This document shows, piece by piece, positions 41,470 through 49,273 of a stretch of 53,644 nucleotides of DNA. The notes beneath the pieces were generated by a model. The model saw only the letters and a list, made by a program, of their open reading frames with translations. It did no database searches and was not told the DNA's origin. Both the position numbers and the translations under genes were made by a program. The stretch is taken from contig DDRT01000012.1 in NCBI GenBank assembly GCA_002343185.1, positions 38,780 through 92,423 of the forward strand, given 5' to 3'. Numbering within the stretch: the stretch's first letter is position 1; each line of letters starts with the position of its first letter. Source of the stretch: Deltaproteobacteria bacterium UBA2409 (lineage in GTDB: Bacteria > Bdellovibrionota_C > UBA2361 > DDRT01).

Positions 41470-43378
41470 CAAGTTTTCTCTTATTCCAGTAGTAAACTGT
41501 AACATTCGGAGTACTCTCTTTGTTAAAAGTACAACTAATACTGATTGAAACAGTAGTCTTAGGAGGAAGCTCTGAGCTTTTGATAAATCTTTCACACTTG
41601 GATCCAAATTTTATATGTAGCAAAGTCGGATCTCCATCAACCGGTTTTTTTGCTTTCATCTTGAAATCTAGTTTATAGCTTCCAGCATTAAGTCTCGGTT
41701 TAAGAATTGCAATAAGGTATCCACTTTGATCTTTTGCGCAAAGTCCTTCTTCGCAAAATTTTCCTACATGACTCAAGGCTCTTCTTAAATCTATTTTAGT
41801 TTGAGGCAAAAACTTAAAAACCTTGAGCGTAGGTACTCCAAAAACCTCATTATCAGTCACAAACTCAAGATTTTCCTCTTTTAATTTTGAAGCATAAACA
41901 CGCTCAAAAATTGGAGAAATTAGTAGGTAATCATCTCCATTCATTGCTGGATAAAGTGAGGTGCTTAAGTCCACTCCTTTACGCTTTTTAACTTCCAAGA
42001 ACAATTCTCTATCGGCAGCTAGGGATACCGTGCCTTTGTTTTTAAGGAACTCAATCGCCTCTGAATAGCCTCCTAATGGTATGAACTCTCCTCTTTTGTA
42101 TGCAGCATTTAATCCACCAGTTACTGTATTGTAATAGGACTCATAATAAGGATGCCAAGAGTAGAGAATCCATAAAGAGCCAATAATTAGAAGAAAACTA
42201 TATCGCTTTAAAAGAGCGTAGTAGCCATTAGCAGAAATTATAAAGATAAACGGTAATATTGGAGCGATATATCGAACAGTTTGCTTACTTGAAATAGATA
42301 TAAAACCACCCCACACAAAAATTACTGCTAAAAACGCGAGGAGAAATGGATTTTTTCTTAAGAAAAATACTCCTAAACAGAATCCTATTATTTCAATCTC
42401 TGATAGCTGAGTAAGTAAAATCTGCAAATAACCATACTTAACTGGCTCAAGAATCGCCCCATAAGCTACATGAGACATTTTAGCTATTCCAAATGCCCAA
42501 GCCCAAAATCGGATGACATTATCGAAAATTGCAGGATTTAAAGCATGAACAAACAGAATTATTGGGACGAAAGTAAGTGCCCTTAATTTCTTAATATAGA
42601 AAAAAAATATTATTAATAAAACTAAAATATACGGATTTAGAAAAACTCCAAATTCATAAATCATCTCTCCTGGCCAAAAATTAGGAACAACTCTTTTTCT
42701 GTAAGGCCCATCTTCAGTCCACATTCTTGAAAAGAGTAAAATAAAGAATACTTTTCCTAAGAGAAGTGCATAAATATCTTTTAAGCTAAATAACTTCTCT
42801 GATTTAAATATAATCTTTGCAATTAATAATGCCGGTATCAAAACGATAGCAGTTGGTTTTACTAAAATTGAAAATCCCCAAAAGATCCCTGCAAAGTACC
42901 TAAATATTTCTGATTTTGATCTAAGAAAATAAAGATATGAAAAAACACATGCTACTGAAAAAAACACTAATGTAGAATCAATATGTGCCATTTTAGAAAA
43001 TGCTATAAGCTTAGGTGATAGAGCAGTGAATAATCCTGCAAGAAGCCCAACATTTGCTCCAATAAAATATCCTGCTCCAATAAGTACAAGGCACGGTAAA
43101 AATGATGAAAAAACAGCATTAGCAATTCTTGATGAAATTAGTAGATCCTCATACCCGATTTTTCTGCCGATTACCTGTCCTGCCCCCATAATTACAGCAG
43201 CAGTTAGCCCCGGATGGGTCATCTCTTTACCGGATTGTAAGAAATTGCCTTTCGATACATTTTCCACAAGATGTCTGGATCTAAATCTCCAGTGAAGCTC
43301 ATCAGCTTGGGGTTCGAGACGATCGATCTGCCATAGTCGAATAGAGAGAGAGACTAGAAATAGAAGAAATAACCTCAT
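41432..43378 (-). CDS. polytopic GT39-like glycosyltransferase, 648 aa
   Basis: A GT-C membrane glycosyltransferase. About eleven helices lie between residues 1 and 410. The first loop has the acidic motif PQADELHWRFR (about 19-29), the expected catalytic place. A long C-terminal soluble part (about 420-648) includes a carbohydrate-binding-like beta-rich region. Similar in design to the protein at 13711 but longer. Its start follows the tRNA-Pro region, and its 3' end overlaps the convergent gene by 38 bases. Donor and acceptor cannot be assigned. Confidence 0.78.
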   Translation of the reverse strand: MRLFLLFLVSLSIRLWQIDRLEPQADELHWRFRSRHLVENVSKGNFLQSGKEMTHPGLTAAVIMGAGQVIGRKIGYEDLLISSRIANAVFSSFLPCLVLIGAGYFIGANVGLLAGLFTALSPKLIAFSKMAHIDSTLVFFSVACVFSYLYFLRSKSEIFRYFAGIFWGFSILVKPTAIVLIPALLIAKIIFKSEKLFSLKDIYALLLGKVFFILLFSRMWTEDGPYRKRVVPNFWPGEMIYEFGVFLNPYILVLLIIFFFYIKKLRALTFVPIILFVHALNPAIFDNVIRFWAWAFGIAKMSHVAYGAILEPVKYGYLQILLTQLSEIEIIGFCLGVFFLRKNPFLLAFLAVIFVWGGFISISSKQTVRYIAPILPFIFIISANGYYALLKRYSFLLIIGSLWILYSWHPYYESYYNTVTGGLNAAYKRGEFIPLGGYSEAIEFLKNKGTVSLAADRELFLEVKKRKGVDLSTSLYPAMNGDDYLLISPIFERVYASKLKEENLEFVTDNEVFGVPTLKVFKFLPQTKIDLRRALSHVGKFCEEGLCAKDQSGYLIAILKPRLNAGSYKLDFKMKAKKPVDGDPTLLHIKFGSKCERFIKSSELPPKTTVSISISCTFNKESTPNVTVYYWNKRKLAIEDVLLQSQAL

Positions 43379-43440
43379 CGATCCATTCTTAGATTAAATT
43401 TGTCTGGTCATGCAACTTGGGGTCACCCAATCTATTCAAA

Positions 43441-43471
43441 GACCTTTCAAAAAAATCGGGGTGAGAGGATT
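43441..43471 (-). repeat. 31-bp direct repeat with a tRNA-Pro 3' end fragment
   Basis: Identical to 43548-43578: GACCTTTC, seven A, then the acceptor and T-arm of tRNA-Pro (CGGGGTGAGAGGATT). After it comes the hairpin CGAGCC-TTC-GGCTCTCG and, at about 43518-43537, an inverted copy of the T-arm and acceptor. It is the broken end of a further tRNA copy. Confidence 0.8.
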
Positions 43472-43562
43472 CTCGAGCCTTCGGCTCTCGAATCTTTTGA
43501 TTTGCCCTATTTTTAAAGGTTCAAATCCTCTCACCCAATCTTTAAAAGACCTTTCAAAAAAA

Positions 43563-43637
43563 TCGGGGTGAGAGGATTTGAACCTCCGGCCCCTAGTTCC
43601 CAAAACTAGTGCTCTAGCCAGGCTGAGCTACACCCCG
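43563..43637 (-). tRNA. tRNA-Pro (anticodon UGG)
   Basis: A 75-base gene (no CCA encoded) with all stems: acceptor CGGGGTG/CACCCCG, discriminator A73, D-stem GCTC/GAGC, anticodon stem CTAGT/ACTAG around TTTGGGA (anticodon TGG), T-stem GGAGG/CCTCT with loop TTCAAAT (one weak pair). C1-G72 fits bacterial tRNA-Pro. The leader (43638-43670) is shared with the decayed copy at 43688-43854. A poly-T tract follows the gene (complement of 43556-43562). Confidence 0.95.
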
Positions 43638-43687
43638 ATAAGGAACAAGGAAAGTCTCATATTTTCATAGTTACATGCAAGTCAGGT

Positions 43688-43854
43688 TCGGGGTGAGAGG
43701 ATTCTCGAGCCTTCAGCTCTCGAATCTTTTGATTTGCCCCTTTATTTGCTGTTCCCTTGGAACAGCAGCCGGCCCCTAGTTCCCAAAACTAGTCTCAACA
43801 GCGCAAGCTGTTGAACCAAAAACACAGTCTCTAGCCAGGCTGAGCTACACCCCG
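43688..43854 (-). pseudogene. tRNA-Pro copy interrupted by two palindromic insertions
   Basis: Every part of the tRNA-Pro at 43563-43637 is present in order except two places. In the T-arm, 7 bases are replaced by 65 (43704-43768), which carry two small hairpins. Between D-arm and anticodon stem, 1 base is replaced by 35 (43794-43828), with the hairpin CAACAGC-GCAA-GCTGTTG. The 33-base leader is identical to that of the intact gene. Acceptor, D-arm and anticodon arm are unchanged. The lost T-stem bases make a functional product unlikely. Confidence 0.9.
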
Positions 43855-43905
43855 ATAAGGAACAAGGAAAGTCTCATATTTTCATAGGGAGATGCAAGTA
43901 AGCTT

Positions 43906-43976
43906 GGGGGTCAGGCCGGAAGGCCTGACCAGGCAGAGGCTAGCACTTGTCTGGTCAGGCCTTCCGGCCTGACCCC
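43906..43976. repeat. GGTCAGG palindromic element, copy 6 (inverted pair)
   Basis: Two perfect hairpins, GGTCAGGCC-GGAA-GGCCTGACC (43909-43930) and GGTCAGGCC-TTCC-GGCCTGACC (43953-43974). They are also inverse copies of each other over about 27 bases, so a larger hairpin can form. Stems are GC-rich against an AT-rich genome. Confidence 0.85.
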
Positions 43977-44032
43977 CATTTTGTTTCTTCGTCTGCTGGC
44001 GCAGACGACAGATCCTCCCGGCCTGACCCCCA
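43964..44032. repeat. palindrome inserted in the GGTCAGG element with 15-bp direct repeats
   Basis: CCGGCCTGACCCCCA occurs at 43964-43978 and again at 44018-44032. The 39 bases between hold the perfect hairpin TCGTCTGC-TGGC-GCAGACGA (43989-44008). It ends 15 bases beyond the stop of the PLP enzyme gene. Confidence 0.8.
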
Positions 44033-44046
44033 AGTATCTAAACTCC

Positions 44047-45198
44047 CTATACCCCCGAAAACCCCTCTTCAAGGTCAGCTCTAAGGTCTTCTAAATCCTC
44101 TATCCCAACCGAGAGCCTAACGAATCCATCAACGATACCAAGCTTAGCCCTTGTTTCAGGAGGAATCGTAGCATGAGTCATAATAGCAGGATGCTCTATT
44201 AAACTTTCGATTCCACCTAAGCTCTCAGCCAAAGTAAAAACATGAACTCTCTCTAAGAAACGCTTAGTCTTCGATAAGTCAGCCTTCAATGTCATAGAGA
44301 TCATCCCTCCAGGAAGTCTCATCTGTCTTTTTGCAAGATCAAACTGTGGGTGTGATTTATGTCCAGGATAGATCACTCGCTCAACTTTTGGATGTGTTGC
44401 GAGCCAATTTGCTAATTCTTCAGCATTATCACTGTGCCTTTTAACCCTAACTCCGAGTGTTTTAATTCCTCTGTGGGTTAAAAAACTATCAAATGGGCCT
44501 AAGATTGCGCCTGCAGCATTTTGAATAAATCCTAACCTTTCTGCCAATTCACCCTTCTCTCTAACAACAGCAACCCCACCGATAGTATCAGAATGTCCAT
44601 TTAAATATTTAGTAGACGAATGCATCACAATATCAAAACCAAAAGCTAGAGGGTTTTGAATAAATGGTGAGGCAAAAGTATTGTCAGCAACCAGAATTAA
44701 TCCGTGTTTTTTTCCTTGAGCTGCGACTTTCTCAAGGTCAACAAGTTTTAGCATCGGATTAGTTGGTGTTTCAATCCAAACCATCTTAGTGTTTGATTTA
44801 ACATGAGGTGAAAGGTTCTCAAGATCTTCAACAGATAAGTAACTAACAGTTAGTCCAGCTGATTGTTTTTTTACCCTCTCAAATAGTCGGAAGGTTCCTC
44901 CGTATAGATCATCAATCGCAATAACATGCGAGTCTTTAGGGAGAAGCTCTAATATTGAAGAAGCAGCTGCCATACCAGAAGAAAATGCAAATCCACATTC
45001 TCCGCCCTCTAAACTTGCAATACATTTTTCTAATGCAAATCTTGTTGGGTTGTGGCTACGTCCATAGTCAAAACCTTTATGAACTCCAGGGCTTTCCTGT
45101 TTGAAAGTAGATGTTGCATAAATTGGGGTGATGACAGCCCCAGTTGTTGGATCAGGATCACTTCCATCATGAATTGCTCTTGTTTCAAACTTTTTCAT
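44047..45198 (-). CDS. cystathionine gamma-synthase / gamma-lyase family PLP enzyme
   Basis: A 383-aa Cys/Met-metabolism PLP enzyme (fold type I). The PLP lysine is K197 in MHSSTKYLNGHSD. FETRAIHDGSDPDPTTGAVITPIYATSTF at the start (two overlapping halves), YGRSHNPTR and AFSSGMAAASS are family hallmarks. The C-terminal AESLGGIESLIEHPAIMTH is standard. Members may be MetB (cystathionine gamma-synthase), cystathionine gamma-lyase or MetC; sequence by eye cannot separate MetB from gamma-lyase here. Its start is 4 bases from the upstream stop, so it may be cotranscribed with the membrane protein. It could feed cysteine into the dioxygenase pathway at 26152. Confidence 0.9.
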   Translation of the reverse strand: MKKFETRAIHDGSDPDPTTGAVITPIYATSTFKQESPGVHKGFDYGRSHNPTRFALEKCIASLEGGECGFAFSSGMAAASSILELLPKDSHVIAIDDLYGGTFRLFERVKKQSAGLTVSYLSVEDLENLSPHVKSNTKMVWIETPTNPMLKLVDLEKVAAQGKKHGLILVADNTFASPFIQNPLAFGFDIVMHSSTKYLNGHSDTIGGVAVVREKGELAERLGFIQNAAGAILGPFDSFLTHRGIKTLGVRVKRHSDNAEELANWLATHPKVERVIYPGHKSHPQFDLAKRQMRLPGGMISMTLKADLSKTKRFLERVHVFTLAESLGGIESLIEHPAIMTHATIPPETRAKLGIVDGFVRLSVGIEDLEDLRADLEEGFSGV

Positions 45199-45202
45199 CT
45201 CT

Positions 45203-47278
45203 CTACTTTACTACAGTGTTTTCAAGATCGCGAGTTCGAATAAAAACCTTTGATCCTGTAGCAGAAAATCTGATTTTATGGGGTTTAATCAAATGCTTAG
45301 ATTTTGGTATATCCAATTTGATCAACTTTGGGGTTTGATTTAATTCTATTAAATTAGGTTCGGGGGTAAAGACTGTAATCTTAGTTGGCTTATCTGATCT
45401 AATCTCAATAGTAAGTTTTCTTTTTTTTCCTGGTGGTAGATAAAGTTCTGCTGCACTGAGTTCATGCAATCGTACCTCTGGGTCTATTTCGATTAATAAA
45501 TTTCCCCGCCTTGTTTGATGTAATATCTTTACCTGATCATTTACTCTGGCAAGCTCATCCAAAAAAGTTTTAATTTTGAAGTTTTCGATGAACTGAGCAT
45601 TTAACAATACATACCTAACCCCTACTAGCTGCCCAAGAGTATTAAGACTGATTTGTGAAGGGAATTTGTCGATAAACCTTCCTTTGAATTGATAGTAAGC
45701 TGGTAGCTTACTACTCCACCCACTTACCATTGGGCGACCTGAATCTAGTGTCCAAAGCATATAAGCTGTATGCCTTCTTGAATAATCAAGTCCATTAAAT
45801 GGGGATCCGAACGGAAGACTAACAACTGCCCCTTTTGATTGGATCTCATCAAGTTTTTTGTAGATCTTCGGTTTTGCAGTATCAATGCTGGGGCTATAGG
45901 GTCTAGTTTTATACTCTACTCCGATGCCAACCAAAGATAAAAATATAAGTACTGTACGCATTTTTGAAATAGATATGGTCGAGAGAAGAATCAGCATGAA
46001 TCCTGCCACTATTCCAAAGCGGTATGCAGCACGTAGTCCATTGTATCCTGGCAAATACGAGTAAAGATAATAATAGAGCTCTGTATGAGCCTTCTTTTCT
46101 ATTATACCGAATGAAGCGAAGAAAAAGAATGTGAACAAGAAAAAAATCAAAAGAGTATATTCTTCAAGCTGTAGGTTTTTGGTCTCTGAAGATCTTTTTA
46201 TATAAAGCTTAACAGTGAGAAAAACCAACAAAAACCATAAGCTGATTGAAACTACATAAGCTTTGTAAACTCCTGGCTCTAAATATTCAGCAAAGATGAG
46301 CCCTGCGAGTGTGAAAATAGTTGGAAGAAATAATCCAATCTTCGCTACTGATACAACTGCTAAAGTTGAAACTATGACCCCTACAGAAAGAAATGATCCA
46401 TTCGATGCAAGTGGTCCATTCAAAAAGCCCCAAATTTTATGCTTCAAAGACATAGCCAAATAGGACTTAATAGTTGCTGAGAAATGAGTTACTAAATCAA
46501 TTGACCAGGGATCGAATGCATCCCTAACTGCAAGATAAGGCTTAATGACGAATAGAAGGGCAACAATCCAAGGGATATTCATCCCGATTAAAACGAATAG
46601 ATCTCTTTTTGTAATAGTTTTAAATTTCATTAAAGAATAAGCAAAAAGAATTAATCCAGCCAAAAGATATGAGATCAAAGAGTAATAGACCGTTGAGAAA
46701 AACTGGATGAATACTATGAATCCTATAGCTGTTGCAGATAATGGAGTTCGTTTTTCAGCAAATATGAGTGTAGCAAGGATAATTGCAGGAATGCCGAATG
46801 AAAACTGAAGCTGTGGATGCCCCAAATGTCCATAGATAAACGGTAAGCACATAAATGCAAAACCAGCCACAAAAGCCGGAAGTTCTTTCCGTATAATGTA
46901 ACGAACAAGACAAAACGTAAGATATCCGCTGGTAACGGGAGCAAGAACCATCACAATGTTGTAAGCAAGAGAGTAATTGCCAGTTAGAAGATAAATTGGC
47001 TTTCCAATAAGGGCAGGAAGGATGAAGTTATCACTAAAAGCAAGCGAGTTTCCAAACGGGTAAAAATAATTACCATCAAAACCTGCAGATGGTAATGTTA
47101 CAACTCGGTTTATGTTGTGAATAAAGTAGTATATATATGCTGCTGGGTCGCTTCTAATTCCACCTAAAAATCCTTCATTTAAAAACAGAAGAGCCGGGTA
47201 AAACATTATACCCCAGGCGATTATGAAAATTACAAATACCCTTAGTTCCCTTACCATTTGAATAGGGATCTGTAACAT
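45203..47278 (-). CDS. large polytopic membrane protein, probable GT-C glycosyltransferase
   Basis: A 691-aa protein. About twelve hydrophobic helices occupy residues 12-475, and a soluble beta-rich domain occupies about 490-691. The first periplasmic loop reads LNEGFLGGIRSDPAAYIYYFIHN and contains an Asp in the place used by GT-C enzymes. AYNIVMVLAPVTSGYLTFCLVRY and the layout resemble YfhO-like or related glycan membrane proteins, but I cannot name the family. A GTG or internal ATG (M8) could also be the start. It is followed at 4 bases by the PLP enzyme and preceded by yihY. Confidence 0.7.
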   Translation of the reverse strand: MLQIPIQMVRELRVFVIFIIAWGIMFYPALLFLNEGFLGGIRSDPAAYIYYFIHNINRVVTLPSAGFDGNYFYPFGNSLAFSDNFILPALIGKPIYLLTGNYSLAYNIVMVLAPVTSGYLTFCLVRYIIRKELPAFVAGFAFMCLPFIYGHLGHPQLQFSFGIPAIILATLIFAEKRTPLSATAIGFIVFIQFFSTVYYSLISYLLAGLILFAYSLMKFKTITKRDLFVLIGMNIPWIVALLFVIKPYLAVRDAFDPWSIDLVTHFSATIKSYLAMSLKHKIWGFLNGPLASNGSFLSVGVIVSTLAVVSVAKIGLFLPTIFTLAGLIFAEYLEPGVYKAYVVSISLWFLLVFLTVKLYIKRSSETKNLQLEEYTLLIFFLFTFFFFASFGIIEKKAHTELYYYLYSYLPGYNGLRAAYRFGIVAGFMLILLSTISISKMRTVLIFLSLVGIGVEYKTRPYSPSIDTAKPKIYKKLDEIQSKGAVVSLPFGSPFNGLDYSRRHTAYMLWTLDSGRPMVSGWSSKLPAYYQFKGRFIDKFPSQISLNTLGQLVGVRYVLLNAQFIENFKIKTFLDELARVNDQVKILHQTRRGNLLIEIDPEVRLHELSAAELYLPPGKKRKLTIEIRSDKPTKITVFTPEPNLIELNQTPKLIKLDIPKSKHLIKPHKIRFSATGSKVFIRTRDLENTVVK

Positions 47279-47300
47279 AAATCAAAGGAAAACTGCATCT

Positions 47301-48098
47301 TTAGTTATCAATTAGGTAAGTCACTTCTGCCCCAAATAGAAATATTTGCGCTGAGTAGTAGATCCATAAAAGAAGAATAACTAATGAAGCAGCGATCCCA
47401 TAGGCTGAAGCGATGTTTGTATTCATTAAATAAAGCTCTAAAAAATACTTTCCAATAAATATTAGCACTGTGGTAAGAGTTCCACCTAGAAGAGCTGCTT
47501 TGTATGAAACTTTACCTGAAGGGATCCATTTAAAGATACTAGAAAATACAACTGTCGCTACAAGAAAAGAAAAAGTAAGATCAAGATACAATACTAGATT
47601 GTCGATCCCTTTAAAAAACTCAAATCTTGAAAGTGTAGAGATAGCGGCACTCAAAGATAAACTTAAAATTAATATTCCACCAAGTACAAACACAAGTAAG
47701 AAGGAGAAAAGTTTAGATCTGATATACTGAACAATTCCAGACCTAGTGGAAGGTTTGGCTCTCCAAATTAGATTCAGAGAATCTTCAAGCTGAGAAAAAA
47801 CTCCGGAGGCAGCAAAGATTAGAATTACGATTCCGAAAATTGCTGCTGATGCCACCTGTGAGTTGGCACTAATAATTAGGGTCTGAACAGCTTTTGCCCC
47901 TTCTACGCCGACAAACTCTCTGATATTTGCTTCAAGCTGTCCTTGTATTGCATTTTCTCCTAACAAAAAACCAGCAATTGAAACTAAAATAACTAAAAAT
48001 GGCCCTAGTGAAAAAAGACTGTAAAATGCCAAGGCTGCCCCATGAACCTGCGCTCTATCATCTATCCATTTATTGCATGCATTAATAAAAATCTTCAC
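47301..48098 (-). CDS. YihY/BrkB family membrane protein
   Basis: A 265-aa membrane protein of the YihY/virulence factor BrkB family (PF03631), with six hydrophobic segments. The start region DDRAQVHGAALAFYSLFSLGPFLV is the family signature. ARSRxGI-like SLNLIWRAKPSTRSGIVQYIRSKLFSF and FKWIPSGKVSYKAALLGG match the conserved middle. Older annotation as ribonuclease BN is not supported for this family. Function unknown. Its ATG overlaps the acyltransferase stop by 4 bases, making it the fifth gene of the PspA run. Confidence 0.88.
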   Translation of the reverse strand: MKIFINACNKWIDDRAQVHGAALAFYSLFSLGPFLVILVSIAGFLLGENAIQGQLEANIREFVGVEGAKAVQTLIISANSQVASAAIFGIVILIFAASGVFSQLEDSLNLIWRAKPSTRSGIVQYIRSKLFSFLLVFVLGGILILSLSLSAAISTLSRFEFFKGIDNLVLYLDLTFSFLVATVVFSSIFKWIPSGKVSYKAALLGGTLTTVLIFIGKYFLELYLMNTNIASAYGIAASLVILLLWIYYSAQIFLFGAEVTYLIDN

Positions 48099-49237
48099 TC
48101 AGCCTCCAGTAGTTTACGCTGTAACGTCTCTTTCTCGAAAGCAAGTTTCGAAATCGAGCTTTTTGGAAGATCTTTTAGATAAGCAAAATAAACCTGGCTT
48201 GTTTCTAGAAAATAAGCTCCAATTGGGATAATAATTAGAGCCTCTCTTAGAAAGAGTCCAAATATAATCACACAAAGTACATACCAGGTGAGATAAATAC
48301 AGGCTCCTAAAATCAACCTACTTTGTGCAGTCTCAAGCGATGACTTTGATCTTACAAGTAAAGCTGTAATCTTTCTTGGAATATAATTAAAAATAGCTGC
48401 TAAGCTTCCTAATAATCCAATTAAAGAATGCTCTAATTTGTTACCACTTTGAACAAGCTCTGGAGGGATTCCAACTTCCTCACACTTTTTAAAAAAATCT
48501 TCTAGTTCTGGGAGAAGATTTTTTTTCTTATCCTCATCTTTAAGACTTTTAGCAATTCTCTTAAGCATTGCTTGGTCATCAAAGCTGTTAGATCTTACAA
48601 ATATCTTCCCTACTTTTGATAAGATAACTTCATCTTCCGTTGTACCAAGCTCAACATCAGCCTCTTTTAATCTTTTTTCAATTTCAGAAGTTAGCGTCTT
48701 AACATCGTCTTTTTCACTTACACTTATAGGATCATGATAAGTAACAGTTACATAACTTCTAAATTCTTTCGGTTCTAAGTAGGTTATAGTAACTGGTTGA
48801 ATTTTTACTGGTAACCCGCTTTGAAGGGCTATCCTTGCAGCTCCAGATTTTATAGGTAATAAGGTTCTACCTTCGGTTGAGGTTCCTTCAGGAAAAATTA
48901 CAAATGCTCCGCTGTTTTTTAAAACATCAATTGCTTCTTTAAAGCTTTCTTCATTTTTTTTAGTGTCCTCATTGTCGCTTCTTCTATATGCAGGAACCAT
49001 GTTAAGGCTCCTGAAAAATAATCTCAGAAAATAATTAGAAAACAATGTTGATTTAGCCATGAAATGAAGTGGTCTTCTTGCTGTTGCACCAACTAAAATT
49101 GGATCAACTCCCATGTTTGGATGATTACAAGTAAAAATTACCGGAGCTCCTTTGATGGGCTCACCAAGCACAGTAATTCTTCTAAAGAATTTTTTAACAA
49201 CAAAACTTAAAATTAAACTAAAAAATCTATAAATCAT
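48095..49237 (-). CDS. PlsC-type acyltransferase with membrane C-terminus
   Basis: A lysophospholipid/glycerophosphate acyltransferase domain (about 25-190). NHPNMGVDP (H39, D45) follows the HPNxxxD form known in some bacterial lineages rather than HX4D. FPEGTSTEGRTLLPIKSGAARIA is motif III. The C-terminal half (190-380) has a helical linker and two hydrophobic segments near 305-350. It would acylate lysophospholipids at the inner membrane. The start lies 7 bases after a strong GC hairpin, with no separate ribosome binding site. Its end overlaps yihY by 4 bases. It follows the PspA genes, which fits membrane maintenance. Confidence 0.85.
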   Translation of the reverse strand: MIYRFFSLILSFVVKKFFRRITVLGEPIKGAPVIFTCNHPNMGVDPILVGATARRPLHFMAKSTLFSNYFLRLFFRSLNMVPAYRRSDNEDTKKNEESFKEAIDVLKNSGAFVIFPEGTSTEGRTLLPIKSGAARIALQSGLPVKIQPVTITYLEPKEFRSYVTVTYHDPISVSEKDDVKTLTSEIEKRLKEADVELGTTEDEVILSKVGKIFVRSNSFDDQAMLKRIAKSLKDEDKKKNLLPELEDFFKKCEEVGIPPELVQSGNKLEHSLIGLLGSLAAIFNYIPRKITALLVRSKSSLETAQSRLILGACIYLTWYVLCVIIFGLFLREALIIIPIGAYFLETSQVYFAYLKDLPKSSISKLAFEKETLQRKLLEAE

Positions 49238-49244
49238 ATAAATA

Positions 49245-49263
49245 AGGGGGGACTAGCCCCCCT
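49245..49263 (-). terminator. GC hairpin between the 410-aa membrane gene and the acyltransferase gene
   Basis: AGGGGGG-ACTAG-CCCCCCT, a perfect 7-bp stem. On the minus strand it is followed by TATTTAT and the acyltransferase ATG. Either a partial terminator within the operon or a translation-control hairpin, since the only G-rich ribosome-binding-like sequence is in its stem. Confidence 0.65.
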
Positions 49264-49273
49264 CCGAATATTC

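Noticed and set aside
43688..43854. Self-splicing or archaeal-type intron in the tRNA-Pro copy
   Set aside because: Inserts are only 65 and 35 bases, lack group I/II features, and 7 T-arm bases are missing, so exact splicing could not restore the tRNA.
43424..44032. CRISPR array
   Set aside because: Repeats are unequal in length, partly inverted and derived from tRNA and hairpins; there are no regular spacers and no cas genes.
47301..48098. Annotation as ribonuclease BN
   Set aside because: YihY-family proteins were once called RNase BN by mistake; no nuclease motif is present.
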